Assembly (NCBI GenBank): GCA_050084985.1
Contig: JBITNC010000001.1
Location: 58,156,001-58,220,000 of the forward strand
Direction of reading: 5' to 3'
From: Nageia nagi
Lineage: Eukaryota > Pinophyta
DNA: 64,000 bases
The translations under genes and the position numbers were made by a program. Each line of letters begins with the position of its first letter. The first letter of the stretch is position 1. Below the pieces are notes generated by a model, which was not told where the DNA came from, did no database searches, and saw only the letters and a program-made list of their open reading frames with translations. This document shows positions 11,836 through 25,284 of this stretch, one piece after another.

Positions 11836-14800
11836 TAGATATGCCCCTTTTTGTTCTAGTTTTTTATGAGATATGAAATGCAACATAAAAAAAGTGAGAT
11901 ATCTATGCTAGCATGATAAATGATCTTCATAGTTATTTTACAAGTGTAGCCAACTATAACACATCACAATGGCAACACAATTGTATTGTAGCTAACGTAT
12001 ACTCAAAGCAAGAACTGATAAATAAAGTGTTGTACAATAATGTGGCACAATTGCACCAAATGATTATGATAAGGATGCAATCATGTTAAAAAATAAAATA
12101 ATATCAATGCAATCATATCACAAGCATAAAAGAAATGCATTTTCAACATTTTCATGTTACCCCACCATATGATCTTGACATAGTTGTGTCATAAGAATAG
12201 GGGTATGACACGATATCAACACAATCATATCACAAAATAAAGTGATCTTATCATAGTCATGTCATAATCTTGAATAAATAGTTTTTTTTTTTTATCTCAA
12301 TAGTTGAATGGTAAAATCATAAGATGTGCATAAGCACATAAACCTACCAAATTATGTTAACATGATGGTGACATACTCATTTCAAATGACATGATCATAG
12401 GATAACAAACTTATGAAGTGTTTAATTATAGCACATAAGTATATGACACTTGACAAGAAGAAAATATTTGATGACCTTGATAAAAAGTGATGAAAATTTA
12501 TTAGAGTATATATCCCCATTAAATAGGAAGATGGCAAGAATAATGGCAAGGTACTAGTGCTAACTTTTTGTTTGATAAGAAATTGATGAGAGAAAATGAC
12601 AAAAATAGAAAACATAGGTGTAATCAACCTTAAAAGAATTATTAATGTATAACCAACATAATAGTTAGGGTGTTGACTAACCGCTCAATCAATGTACTGA
12701 TTAGTATCAATTAGTCTGATCTTTGATATACTTAAAATAAAAAAAAATTGACATGTATTTATCATTTTGCAAATTGGACTGGTGTTGTCAAAGCTCTAAC
12801 CTAGGAGGGAGAATTTGATGATTTTATTGAGAAAGTGACTTGGTTGGATAGTGAGAGGTGGAATACCAATTGAGGAGGTAACATGATAAAGGTAGCTAGC
12901 AGAGGTGGACCCCCAAAGATGAGCAACCCCATAAGAGGGTAGGCATTCAAAACTTACTACTTTTAAGATTTTGAAAGGATAAAAATGTTAATCACATATG
13001 AATTAATGATGGAAATAATGTTTATTTATATTTTTGACATGTATTTAGCTTAGAAAATGGATGTTTAGACATGAAAAGCCCTAGGCTAGGGATAGAAAAT
13101 TTTGATCATTTAAGGGCTAAAACATAAAACAAAACTAGTAGGAATGTAGTTTAGGACCATACAAACACTTTGATAAGAAATATTTTACTATTTAATAATG
13201 TTTTTGAAGGGTTTTGAATTTTTTATTTTTTCAATGCATGGATTTTACCCATTGGGTTCGACTCATTTGACCAACCTCATCAAGGTGGTTGTGATTTGGA
13301 GGTCAGCTTGCACTAAACCACCTAGCTAATAATTTGGGTGACTAGTAGGCTGGTTGGTATAAAAAGTTTCTAGGAGATCAATTAGGGTTCTATGGTTGTT
13401 TTCCACCAAATCGATCAGAACTATGATAACAAAAATGTGATCAAGATGCAAAATTACCAACACCAAATATAGATAATATGATAAGTATAAGGTAAAGAAT
13501 AGAATAGCACATGAAATGAATAACATGAAATGTAGGATGACCATAATGACTACATCCAAAGATAAACATAAAATATCCAAAATTGATAAAAGAATATAGG
13601 ACTAACTTAGGATATAGGACTAACAAGAACAACTAACAATGCATGAATAAACACTAACATATGGTGGTACACATGGAATGCATGGTGACTTTAATAGATC
13701 AATGGGACATGGATAAATGCACATTTCATCTATTGACAGGTGAGACGATGATCACACTAGAGGATATCTATTGGATATACTTATTATTGATAGAAAGGGA
13801 GATAGTGATGATAACACAATCATGAGGAGTTATGTTGTCCATGATAGTTAAGTAGGATTAGCAGGTATATGATATTTCCCTCTATACTAAGCAGGCATCA
13901 TCAGGAAAAGGGAGACCATCAACATCCTATTTATCTCATCATTTGTTCTATTAGATTCCTTTAGATATTGGGCCTTTGTAATCTACTTAGGATGGTTGGT
14001 TTTATGGTTGACTATATTATTGTGTATGCATGGGGACTAACACTTTTATAACATACCTATAAATAGCTATCTAACATTAGGAAATGGCACTAGGAGATGA
14101 GCACTTGGATGGTTCTTCAAATCTGGTCTTGGGAGAATGCCACAATTTAAAGGCTCCATAGAGTATTATTGAGTATGCATGATAATGCATAAATAAATGA
14201 CACTCCCCTAGTGGTTGGGAGAGAGCTACCTTACATTAGGATATGGATTAAAGATATCAAGTAGCATAAGAGGTGTAATGCTTCCACTTATTATCATCAA
14301 CCAAAACCTTAAATTTTAAACCTAATTCTTTTTTTATTTAGTTTAGCACTTGATATTATAGGAGTGAACTAGATGATCCCACATGATTTTGATAATGCTG
14401 CTAGCTAGTTTAGCACTCACATGGAAATATTGGTCAAGAACCCAAGGTAATCAACCCTGATAAAAAATTTTGGTGTTCATTCCTCAACACTCATCCTGTT
14501 GAGAAGATGTTTCAAAAGTAACCTCACCATTCCTATTCCATGTCCCATGTGTAATAGGCTTTTTGGTCATAATGTAGTGGTTTTCTATTCAAGGTCCATA
14601 CCACCTGAGAGATCACACTTCCACTAAGTTAGTATCACCACCTGATGATAACTCTCCATCTCATAGGAGTAGATAGTTTTTCCTAGGCAAACTTTCATAT
14701 GAGTGGGTAGCATCACCTGTGGAACATTTATCATACCCCTATATACTAGCAACAAGTTGTATGACTACAAGTTACACTCACCTAATAATAGTAGTTTTTT

Positions 14801-16479
14801 TATTGCTATCCCCACCCGACTCACCTGTTGGAGAATATGAGTCACTAAACAACTCATAACTATCGATTAGACTCACTATGTGGTTTGACATCCCCATGAC
14901 CATAACTTGGGAAACTATGGATATTAAACAATATCTTTAAGTGGTTGTTTAGTCTAATTTATTATGAAATGTGTTAACAAAAAGAACCACCCATGGCATA
15001 CTAACCATAAACTAATATTTTCAAATAGTGAAGAGGGTGAAGACACCATACAAAAAGAAGACCTAGAGTTTAACACCATTCATCTTTTCCCACAAGTTGT
15101 ATATCAAAAGTTTTAGTTATAGGCTTGCTTAGGAAGTCTCCTAATTCTATTTGTCTTATATGCATTGTATCACGTATATGGGTCTACTTTTTAAAAGTCC
15201 TCATGCATATGAAAAATAGCAAATCATAAGGTAAGGTCTAACTACTATTGCTACATAATTAATGCAATGCTAAGTGGTCCTCACATAAGGAATATTCTTT
15301 TTATTTCTCATTTAGCGGGGTAGGTTTACTTAGTGAAGGTTCTCCACTGTTTTCTTTCATTCATTCCATAGGATCTCAAATGACCCCATTTAATTCCATT
15401 AGGTCCTATTTGTACCCAATTTGCTCCCAAGAGTCCCTAAAATATCCCAAATGCTCCTAAATTATCTTTTGAAACCCTAATTCTAAATTAAGATTATTTT
15501 CTAATCAATCTACTTCTTTAAAAGTTTTGTTAAAATTATTTACTTCATTAATTATTTTCATGAAAGAAATAGTAATTCTTACTTCTAATAATCTATATAA
15601 TCAATACTAATTGTAGTATTTGATAACCATAATTAAAAGAATCTCATTAAATCATAATGCTAGCATTTTTTTTCAAAATCATATAAATAAAAAGTAATTT
15701 ACAATATTCATTAATTAATACCTAATATAATCCATCTATGAAATGTATGAATGACATTTACTTCCATAAACTTTGAAGCTTCCATAATTTATTACAATTA
15801 GAAATCATACATTATATAAAGGTAATTCAAATATAATACAACCCATTTTATCACTAATGGAATTTTTTTGACAAATCATATTATTTCATATCTAATGAAT
15901 TTGTAATTCAAATTTGTTCATATCATATGGTTTTGATTGTTGTATAAACTATCAAACATCTCCATTGATCTTCATGCAATGAGCATAAAACATCCTCTTA
16001 GAGCTTAGTAGGTGGAGCAAGCACTAGGAGGGAGGAGGATTAGGACAACCCTTTTAAAACTTGATGATTATGCAAATGAATTTAACTATATACCTTAGGA
16101 TAAATTATCTCCTTTTCTTGGTTAATGTACATTAATCTATTATTTATTTACCTTATAATTAATCCATATTAAATACTTAAATCATTCATAATAAAATTTT
16201 AGATATATTAATAATTAATTTACGTAATTGGCACCATATGAATTATTTTACTAAACATTATTTCAATATCATAATCTCAAAATCATAGTTTATTTAATGT
16301 AAGATTCTAAAGAGTTCTTGAATTACTTATTAAAAATATTAAACATAACTTATTACCTCATTAGATACTAATTAGTTTAATTGATAAACTTAGATAATAA
16401 CAAGCAAACATATTTTTATTAATTCATCTTTCCCTACTTTCACATGAATTTGACAATATTTATTTACTAATATGATAAA
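11836..16479. other. Unassigned AT-rich sequence
   Basis: No protein motif, LTR pair or strong tandem repeat was recognised. Short open frames are hydrophobic or low-complexity and look like chance frames in AT-rich DNA. 14000-15300 is slightly less AT-rich but I cannot name it. Confidence 0.5.
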
Positions 16480-17396
16480 CATCATATTAAGATTTTAATA
16501 AAATTCATGTCAAAATAAATTCATTAAATTCTAGTTAAAGGCATAAGGAGAAATATTTGACTAGTCTCCTTAAAATATCATAATACAATTTGTATGTGAA
16601 ATTTTCCATCCCTACATCTAAATAAAGGAAGAATAATAAAAGAAAATCCCACTCCTTTACTTTTTAAAGAAAAAGACATGGTACCAACCTTTAAATAAAA
16701 TAACCATTATGTCTCTTCAAATGGTACAACACTTCTAACAATAATTAATTCTATGAAACTTTATCAAACATTATGATAAACATCATATTAGGAGTTTAAT
16801 AAAATTAATATCAAAATAAATTCATTAAACTCTAGTTAAAGGCATAATGAGAAATATTTGACTAGTCTCTTTAAAATATCATAAAATACATAATACAATT
16901 TGTACGTGAAATTTTTCACCCTTAAATCTAAAAAAAGGGGATATAACAAAAAAAATTCCATTCCTTTACTTTTAAAGAAAAAGATATGGTACCAACCTTT
17001 AAATAAAATAACCACTGTCTCTTCAAATGGTACAACACTTCCAATAACAATTAATTATATGAAACTTTATCAAACATTATGATAAACATCATATTAGGAA
17101 TTTAATAAAATTCATGTCAAAATAAATTCATTAAACTCTAGCTAAAGGCATAAGAAGAAATATTTTACTAGTCTCCTTAAAATATCATAAAATACATAAT
17201 ACAATTTGTACATGAAATTTTCAACTCCTACATCTAAATAAAGAGAAAATAACAAGAGAAAAATCCACTTCTTTACTTAAAAAAAAAAAAGACATGATAA
17301 TAGCTTTTAAATAAAATAACCACTATGTCTCTTTGAATTGTTCAACACTTCTAACAATAATTAATTCTATGAAGCTTTATCAAGCATTATGATAAA
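16480..17396. repeat. Three-copy tandem repeat, unit about 305 bp
   Basis: Three head-to-tail units start at 16480, 16781 and 17087. Each opens with 'catcatatta' and ends with 'attatgataaa'; the first bases of a fourth unit appear at 17397. Internal landmarks such as 'aaataaattcattaaa', 'aaaatatcataa' and 'aaataaaataaccact' recur in order. Units are roughly 85-90% alike by eye and differ by small indels (301, 306 and 310 bp). Short open frames inside are not conserved between units, so coding is unlikely. It is satellite-like, but only three units long. Confidence 0.9.
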
Positions 17397-18704
17397 CATC
17401 ATATTAAATATCTCAAAATAGGACTACCTTAATTAGGCAAAAAAATGTAAAAGAATGCATTATGATTTGAAAAGGGAAGAGAGACTTCTTTTCTTCATGT
17501 AACTCTGCACCAAGCTTGAGAATAACAAGAATAAAATAATAAAATATGTATAGGTAGGTATTTTGCTTAAGGTTCCACCAATTTATTTATAGCTAAAGAG
17601 GGCAAAGTGTGTCCAAACAGATGTCTCCTCACACTTTTAATAATTTTTGGGTAGTTTTGCTTAAATTTATTAATGATTGAAATGGTATTAAAAACCTTGG
17701 AGACTTTTTTATTAACTAACAAATTAGTTTCAACTGTTATCCACACCTAACATAAGAAAATAAAATTAAGTAGGGTCATTACTGTATTATTTTCCTACCC
17801 ATTAAATATCTTGTAATACCACAAGGAGACCTTAGTCTTTTTCTAATAGTGTTTTTACTGTTAGCCCTATGTGGCAATAATATGGGCACTCATATCAACT
17901 TTTACCTCATAAAATTTATTTTTATAAATTTTCAAATTTAAATAAGTTATATTCCTTTTTCCCTCCATTCCAAATTTGAATTTCAAAAACACAAAATAAG
18001 GGAAATACACCTTTACCTATGATGCTTTCCTCATCTTACAGAGTAAGATTAATCCACACATTTTTGCAAACATAATTTTATCAAAAAATTGATAGTCATA
18101 GCAATTATTCTACATGCAACTACATGATTTATGATGGTCATAAGGTGTGTCAATGATTCAATACCAATCATTTCCTCATCTTAGCCTTTTGTTCCCATCA
18201 CCAATTCACTTTTGGTACTTAGGGTCTTTGGATCACTTCTCCATATTAAGGTGACCTATGTCAAAACATCTTGAAGCCAGCATCAAATTATCACAAATGA
18301 TACATATTCCCTTATCAAATTTATCATTACCATAGCATTATTCAAATATAATCCATTCAAATCCTTGATAATACTTGAGGTCAAATAGTGTCTTGAGGTG
18401 GGTCATGACAAGAGGTGAGACTTTGAGGGTATGAGGGTCAGCTCAAGTATCATTGATAGATGATGATGATACTACAATCTTAGGATTTTATCTAAAGGCC
18501 ATGGAGAGGGGCGAAGAGACTATAATGACTAGAGGTGAATGAAAAACTAAAATGGGTATGATGGGATCAAGACATTTAATGGAAGGTCCCAATGGATATC
18601 AAGCTATTCTACCTCAAGCAGATCACTCGATAATTTAAGAGAAAATAGGATGGACCCCTAGAACCATAATTATACTGACATGTGTAAGCACATGGTGATA
18701 GGAC
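17397..18704. other. Unassigned sequence
   Basis: No gene or transposon domain was recognised. A stretch at about 18120-18300 loosely resembles 7140-7300. Confidence 0.45.
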
Positions 18705-19285
18705 AAGGAGGATATACATAGCATCAAATCTAGCATTAGAATTTCCTATGCAGGTGGAGCACATGGATGATATAGGGGTTATAGATGCATACATAGCTTG
18801 GTGGGCCACCCAAAGAGTCAAAGTATTCCCATAAATCTTCCACATAGAATATGTACTACTAGAGATAGGTGAGGAGGAGGGAAATGTAGGGGAGCCCAAG
18901 TTTCAGATAAATAAAGAGCTTAAGGTCCATATGGGTGAGGAGCAACCAAATGAAATAAAGAAAGTATGGGGGAAGGATGAGACCATTCCCTAGCTCAAAC
19001 ATGATACATGTGTCTCAATACTAGAGCAAGATACAACACAATTAGAGTGAGACTCCTAGGTAGACTTAGTATAGGCATTGACCAATGAGATGGATATGCT
19101 TCAAGAGTTACTAAAGTGAGGAGTGGGTCTAATTGTGGAGCCACAAATATAGGATCCACACACAACACTACGATTGACCTTGGAAGAGCTTAATATAGAG
19201 GCTAAATGAGCATGGGATTTCAAGTGTCTATTGATATAGGAAAGATTGACATCCATAAAGCAAATGATAGTACTTAAGTGATGAT
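18705..19285 (+). pseudogene. Unrecognised degraded reading frame
   Basis: One plus-strand frame from about 18720 runs with few stops and protein-like composition: 'MDDIGVIDAYIAWWATQRVK', a stop, 'FHIEYVLLEIGEEEGNVGEP', then a charged region to a stop near 18993. Further coding-like text ('TLRLTLEELNIEA') follows to about 19285 with several stops, mostly where a CAA or CAG glutamine codon is one base away. This pattern looks like an old ORF rather than chance. I do not recognise the family. A retroelement gag or accessory ORF is possible given the surroundings. Confidence 0.35.
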
Positions 19286-22200
19286 AAATAGTCATTAATT
19301 ACCAAAAAACATCAACATAAAGTCATCACAATTAGTAACAATGACATCCCAAAGGAGTGCAATGTAGTGTAGAGACCTATTATAAGCTTGATGTTGCATT
19401 CAATAAGACATATTACTAGTAGACTCTCTAGAAGTCTAGATCCCCTAAGCAAGACAAGAGAGGGACCAAGTCTATCAAGGATGATAGGAGAGGTAGGGGA
19501 TCCAATAGAGGAATGAGACATAGCAAGGGTGCCTCTCAATGATACAAGAGAGACTAAGATAGGGTCACAACTAGGTTCTCCAGGTCAGCATGCTTGAGAC
19601 TTCTTAGGAAGTGGATATTACAATTTTGACATATGCATGTTTCATAGATGCTTATGTACAAACATTAAGTATATTTCAAAAGACATTATGTATGGACTTA
19701 TGAGATATAATTATGGACTTATTACATGGATTATGCATTTATATGATGTGGACCTATGCACTTATGATTTTGGATATCTTTGTTTTATTTTCATGGATTT
19801 ATGTGATGGGTTTTACTACATGTTAAATATGTATATATATTAGACACTAGATGGATGCATATGATCTAGATGTATGTATGACATGTATGGTGTATATGAT
19901 GATTATTTATGATATGTGAGATGGTTATTATGTATTATGTTATGCATATGTGATGTACTTTATATGATTTGTATATGCATTATGAATGGAGGGAAATAAA
20001 AAATATATGCCATGGTTTAAGTTTATGCAATGATTACATGTATGTATAATACATTGAAAAAGAACGCTTAAAATCATGTTAACAAATAAGATATAAAATG
20101 ATGAAAGAAAATGTAATCATATTATGATAAGATATAATATGATAACATGAACATATGAACAATAAAAATAAAAAAAAGATAATCAAGACAACAAAAACCC
20201 ACATACAACTGTATGGAAACAAAAATTAAAATGAAAGGACATCTAAACAATAAATAACACAATGGAAGTCAAAATGGAACACATAAAATGAATAAAAAAA
20301 ATTAATTTATTAAAAAAATGAGATAAATGAACTCAAAAATATATCAAAACACATGTCAAAAGAACAAACCAACTAGCAAAATAACCCAAACAAATCACAA
20401 AATTAAAATGTAAAATGATGCAAATAAATATACCAAATAACATGTCAAAACATATGAAACATGATATAAAAGATAACAACCAAAAATAATGAAATGACAT
20501 GAAAGTGAAAAAATAAATAAAACAATCTAAATTAAATATTTGATAATTTTGGCAAAGCAAAAAATTGTTAAAATAACAAAACTCAATGAACTTAAATAAG
20601 CAAACACCATATCAATTTGATGAACGAACTAGATAAGATGATAGATGGTAATACCACCTAAGTGTATGAATAAACAGTTTGAAGAACATGGTTCATTTGA
20701 TCCTTTTCAAAATTGAAATGAAAGGCTACTCGTGAATTTGCAATAACTTTTAGTGGTAATTGAAAAGGTGTTGTGAAAACCACCTCAAACTTTGTCTAAC
20801 AAAAACCACTAAGATGAATTGATGTGACCATGTGAATTTTTATACTAAATTTTAGTACATATAAGATATGTTGGGAATTTATGGGATGAAAAAGGACATG
20901 GTTTACTTTTTTAAAAAATTTGTAATTGAAGCCAACTTTTAAGGGTGCGAAGTTTTAGGACTTATGTCCTTAAAATAAAATGGACTCAAAAATGGTCATG
21001 GAAATGCATGAGATTACTATACAATATGGAATAGGGTATTAAATTACTAAACATAATGAATTTCTAAGATCAAAAAATAATATGACTTTACATGACCACA
21101 AACAATGATAGTGTGAACATGCATGAGTAGCCTAGTTCGGATGAACAACAAACACATGTGAGATTGTGAAAATATAATGAGACAAATGGAATGTGATTCT
21201 AGATTTAAACATGTAGCAAAGTAAATAGACCATTTTCCAAATTGACATGGATTGAAAAAAGAAACTAATTTTGACAAAGGGACAAAAGTGGAAAATGACA
21301 AAACAAGCTAGAATGAATAAATGAATTATTAAGGCATAAAAATGATGTCCCAACAACATAAAAGGGGATAAAATAATACATGAAAAGTTTGAAGTAAGAG
21401 TATAACCAATAATAAATACCAAAAATATTAGTGGATGTCAAAAAATCACAACAAGCTCATAAGATTTCCTTTAAAAACCAATCGATGATCAATCCCAGGG
21501 AATTATTTTATGGAAATGTGATATATGGATTGAGATCAAAGTAATTGTATTCTCATAAAGAATTCATGGATCATATGATGAAAAGTGATATTGATAGAAA
21601 TAAAAACATCATTGATAAGGTTTTTGTATGATAAGATCACAAAGACCTAACACAAGAAAATAAGAGACAAAAAAAAAATTGATGAAATAGTACAATGAAA
21701 AAAATATAAAACCAAGAAAAGAGTACAATACAATAATAAAATAACCTAATTCATCTAGGATTTAATTACGACCAACTTCCATGCATGTATAGAACTATGT
21801 TGACTCTAATTTAAACAATGTCAGAGATAATTTCCAATGGTACCAACCTAGATGAGGACCAAAAGTGGTACCAAATAAAATGATCAATGCAAGTTATGAA
21901 AATATGATGAGAATAAAATGATGAAGGATATGAATTATGAAGGCTAGCAAATGAGTGACTATTATCCTACCCCATAGTACCTCTAACGAATGTTAGTGAA
22001 AGGTGAAGTAGTTTCTAGTATCAACTACTAATGACATGATTATAAATAAATAAATGTGATGGGAATGACCAAGTGATAAGACACAAAGGGAATGAGGCAA
22101 TGTTTGATCATAAGACATCCCCCATATCCTAATGTAGATTAGATGATGGTGAAGATCAAGATGACATTCTCAAACAAAAAAGAAAAGTATTGACCAAATG

Positions 22201-22309
22201 ATAAAATGTAATAGAAAATAAATACAAAACAATAATAAAATAATAAGAAATCAAATATAGAAAGGATGAAGATAGAAAATGTTAATAGGTTCAAGTTCTT
22301 CATTTCCTT
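19286..22309. other. Unassigned, A-rich on the plus strand
   Basis: 19640-20000 is rich in repeated 'tatg/gatg' words. 20040-22300 is markedly A-rich and G-containing on the plus strand, with few T-runs. No protein motif was found. Because it lies directly 3' of the gypsy integrase, it may hold that element's 3' untranslated region and LTR. A C-rich TCCCCC at 22117-22122 (a polypurine tract on the minus strand) next to 'aagaca' is one possible LTR edge, but I could not match it to a second LTR. Confidence 0.4.
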
Positions 22310-23480
22310 ATGAATATGCTAATTGATACACACCTTTACCAAATTTTCTCTTGACAAAGTATGGACCAAGCCAATTAGGTGCAAATTTGTCTCATAAAGG
22401 CTATTCCAAATGTATTTGTTATTGATGTTTCTTAAGTAACAAGTCTCCAATTGCAAACTATCAATGTTAAAATTTCTTGTTAAATTCTCTTTTTAACCTT
22501 TCTTGACAAACTTTATGATGTTAAAATGCATTAATTTGATGCTCATCCAATAAAATAAGTTATACTAGTCTTGCTTGTCAGGCTTCCTCATCTAGAATGA
22601 GGCCCTGAAGTTGAACTTTTCATAAAGTTATCTCTAATTCAAGTGGTATAATAACTTCAACACAATAGACTAGAGAGAAAGGTGTAGCTCTTGTAGGGGT
22701 TATAATACTTTTTTTGGTAGGACCATAAAGCATATAGTAAGCATTCATGCAAGTTTATGTGAATATCATTAACCATTTTATTGAGTATAGTGATAATGGT
22801 CTTATTACTAGCTTCTTCTTATCCATTACCTTATGGGTAATAGGGTGTGGAGAATGATTTTGTAATGTGATATATGTTGCATAACCTCTTCATATGTTGA
22901 TTATTATAATTGGGACCATTGTATGTGATAATAGTTTTTTATAATTCCAAAGCAATATACAATGTGTATCTTAATGAAATTTAATCTTAGGACTCATAGT
23001 AGACACCAATGGTATTGATTCCACCCACTTTGTGAAATACTTTGTAGCTATGATTAGGAACTTATGAAGTCCTAATGGGAGTGGTGTAAATTTCCCTACA
23101 AGATCAAACCCCAATTGAGAAAAGGGCCACATGGATTGAATAGGTTACAATGGCCATGAAGGCAAGTGTTGAATATTGGCATGTTGTTGACACTTGACAT
23201 ACTTTTGATATACTCATTATAATATTTTTCTACCATGGGTCAGCAGTAACCCACTCATACAATTGTTAGCAATGGTTTCTCCCTTGAAATGACCTCCATA
23301 AATTCCATCATCACAATTATGGATTTCTATTTTCTAATCATAATTATCTAAACATCTCAAAAGGAATCCATCATATACATGTTTATAGACCACATCCTCT
23401 AAGATAGCATAATGTGTTGCCTTGTGTGTAAATATTTAATTTTAACTAGGTGATAAAGTAACATGGAGTGCATTCCACTA
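22310..23480 (-). pseudogene. Ty3/gypsy integrase relic
   Basis: Integrase splices retroelement cDNA into the genome. An N-terminal zinc-binding region shows 'IHNCDDGIYGGHFKGETIAN' and then 'YVKCQQH'. The core keeps the first acidic residue in 'GFDLVGK' followed by 'KFLIIATKYFTKWVESIPL'. The second shows 'ITYNGPN' where the family has an aspartate before N-G, so that catalytic Asp is replaced by Tyr. The third region 'PYYP.GNG.EEASNK' keeps the glutamate, and both gaps are TAA stops where glutamine is usual. The C-terminal 'PNWLGPYFVK' near 22345-22380 is a GPY/F-type module. It is broken by several stops and is not functional. Confidence 0.8.
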
Positions 23481-23499
23481 TGTAATTCCTTATACCATT

Positions 23500-23970
23500 G
23501 ATCTTTATCCTTAGCTATAATTTCATTGACATATGCACTTTCTAGCTTAGAAGATGAAAATGTCTTTAGGTATGATTGTTTAATTGCTTACAATTTCCAC
23601 ATGTTAAATTTTCCTCAAATGATCAATAGGAATGAGGGTACCAATAGACACCATGGTGTCTAGAATTGTTTTTAAGAGAAATGAGGTACCTCAATCTTAT
23701 ACTTAAAATATTTCAATAACTTGAGAATAATGACTTTATAGTCACATCAAAGCTCATTGTGACACTGATAAATACCCAAAATTTGATTAACAATTGTGTG
23801 AGAATCCCCATAGATCCAAAGTATCTAAAATTTCACCTCTAATTCTATCTTGAGACCTAGGAGAAAAGATTCATTTTTGGTATTATTATTCGTATAAGGA
23901 AGTTAAGCTTGAAGGAATAAGGAATAGACATTCCTTGAGGTGTGAAAAATACTAATCCTAACCCTCCCCT
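23500..23970 (-). pseudogene. Ty3/gypsy RNase H relic, C-terminal part
   Basis: RNase H degrades the RNA strand during reverse transcription. The minus-strand frame opens with 'GGLGLVFFTPQGMSIPYSFK' right at the copia insertion edge. It continues with 'IYGDSHTIVNQILGIYQCHN', which matches the conserved 'vyGDSqLiv.Qv' motif including its aspartate. Later text such as 'HFS.K' matches the usual end of the domain. It is the direct continuation of the RNase H half at 34598-34865 beyond the inserted copia element. Confidence 0.8.
23966..23970. repeat. Target-site duplication, left of copia copy 1
   Basis: CCCCT directly before the LTR (TGAAGG...) pairs with CCCCC at 34593-34597, one mismatch. Removing the element and one copy restores an in-phase gypsy frame. 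Confidence 0.7.
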
Positions 23971-24474
23971 TGAAGGAAGTAACACTAACAAGATAATTCC
24001 TAAACAATCAAGATCTCTTGAAAGCTCACAATACACATCTAATAATCTCACAAATAACACAATATCACAAAGTAACTCAAGATGTAAAGTGGTTCCTCCA
24101 ACTAGGAGTACATCCACTAACTAGATCTTTACTTCAATCACAAATACAACTCTCTTACAATTCTTCTAATCTCAACTCCTACACCTTTTTCCTATAGCAT
24201 AACTTTACTCCATAATTGGTGTGTGATCACAAAGAGGGAGCCTTCTATTTATAAGCAAAAATCTCTCTTTGGATCACCTTTTACCCAATGTACAAAAGCA
24301 TGACATGCACATCCTTTTACCTTAGGGGCATGCTCATGACATGGAGTGTAAGACAAGTTACATTATCATATTCATTTAAATACTTAAGGTATCAAATGAT
24401 ACCCTTAAGTATTAGTGAATTTACATAGAAAATTTAATACAAACCTTTACAATAATGCATTATACATTCCAACA
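23971..24474 (-). mobile_element. 3' LTR of copia copy 1
   Basis: 504 bp. On the minus strand it starts TGTTGGAATG. Its other edge (TG on the plus strand) adjoins the target duplication. A TATA box (TATAAATAG on the minus strand, 24245-24253) and a palindrome at 24380-24412 in U3 are shared with the other LTRs of the family in this window. Confidence 0.92.
24380..24412. promoter_or_regulatory. U3 palindrome conserved in the copia LTRs
   Basis: ATACTTAAGGTATC and GATACCCTTAAGTAT flank an AAAT loop and pair with one bulged base. The same hairpin-forming sequence occurs at 34498-34530, 37881-37913 and, less perfectly, 61341-61373. It lies between the LTR edge and the TATA box. A role as a protein-binding palindrome or RNA hairpin is inference only. 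Confidence 0.6.
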
Positions 24475-24483
24475 CTCCCCCTT
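24475..24483 (-). other. Polypurine tract of copia copy 1
   Basis: AAGGGGGAG on the minus strand directly abuts the 3' LTR start. The identical tract occurs beside the LTR of copy 2 at 61436-61444. It marks the start of plus-strand DNA synthesis. Confidence 0.9.
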
Positions 24484-24954
24484 AATGCAATATTGGGATA
24501 GAGTGAGCAAGAGAGAAGAAGAAGAGAAAGTAAGAGAGTTCTCCTCCAAACAAATACAATAGAGATGAAAACGTTTTACATATTTGTGAAGTAAGAAAGA
24601 TCTAGTTTGAGACTCACTACTTTGCCAAATACAATCATTAACCATAACTAGTTTTAATATACATGAAGTAGTCATCCAAATGGAAGTCATGAAGAGTCTC
24701 CAAGAGCCTACATACCTGAGGTAAGTAACTTGCAATCTCAAAGGAACTTGCAAGTCATAAGCATCTCAAATAACAAGATTAGTTAGATGCATCATATTCA
24801 TATCAACAAGGATAGATAAATCACACAAATGCCATCATGAATTGATCAATGGTGCACTATAAGTCATCACAAAGATGCCATGCCAAAAATTTATAGTCAC
24901 CTATTATATATAAAACATGTGTTGATTATTATTACAAAATAGAGTATGCATGTA

Positions 24955-25172
24955 TGAGTTCCTCACATATGGATAACTAAATAGTACCAAAATATACATA
25001 AGAGATCCTTGCACATGGATAACTAAATAGTGCTAGATTGACCAAAAATAGAACATGCACATATGAGTTCCTCACATATGGATAACTGAACAGTGCCAAA
25101 AGACACATAAGAGTTCGTCACACATGGATAACTAAATAGTGTTAGATTGACCAATTTGTACAATAAGTTCTT
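24955..25172. repeat. 109-bp tandem duplication in the copia 3' untranslated region
   Basis: The phrase 'ggataact.aa.agt' recurs at 24971, 25017, 25080 and 25126 (spacings 46, 63, 46). This gives two units of about 109 bp, each made of two subunits. The matching regions of copies 2 and 3 show only two subunits, so copy 1 seems to carry an extra duplication. Confidence 0.75.
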
Positions 25173-25284
25173 CATGCAGAGCAAACTTACCATGAAGGTG
25201 TATAATGCAATGAACACTATACAGCACAAAATCCTCCTAGGGGAGAAGTTATCATCACAATAATGAATTCAACACAATAATTCA

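Noticed and set aside
20333-21422. Several minus-strand hydrophobic ORFs (75-96 residues)
   Set aside because: They come from A-rich plus-strand sequence read as Phe/Ile/Leu codons. Overlapping frames and no motif make them chance membrane-like ORFs.
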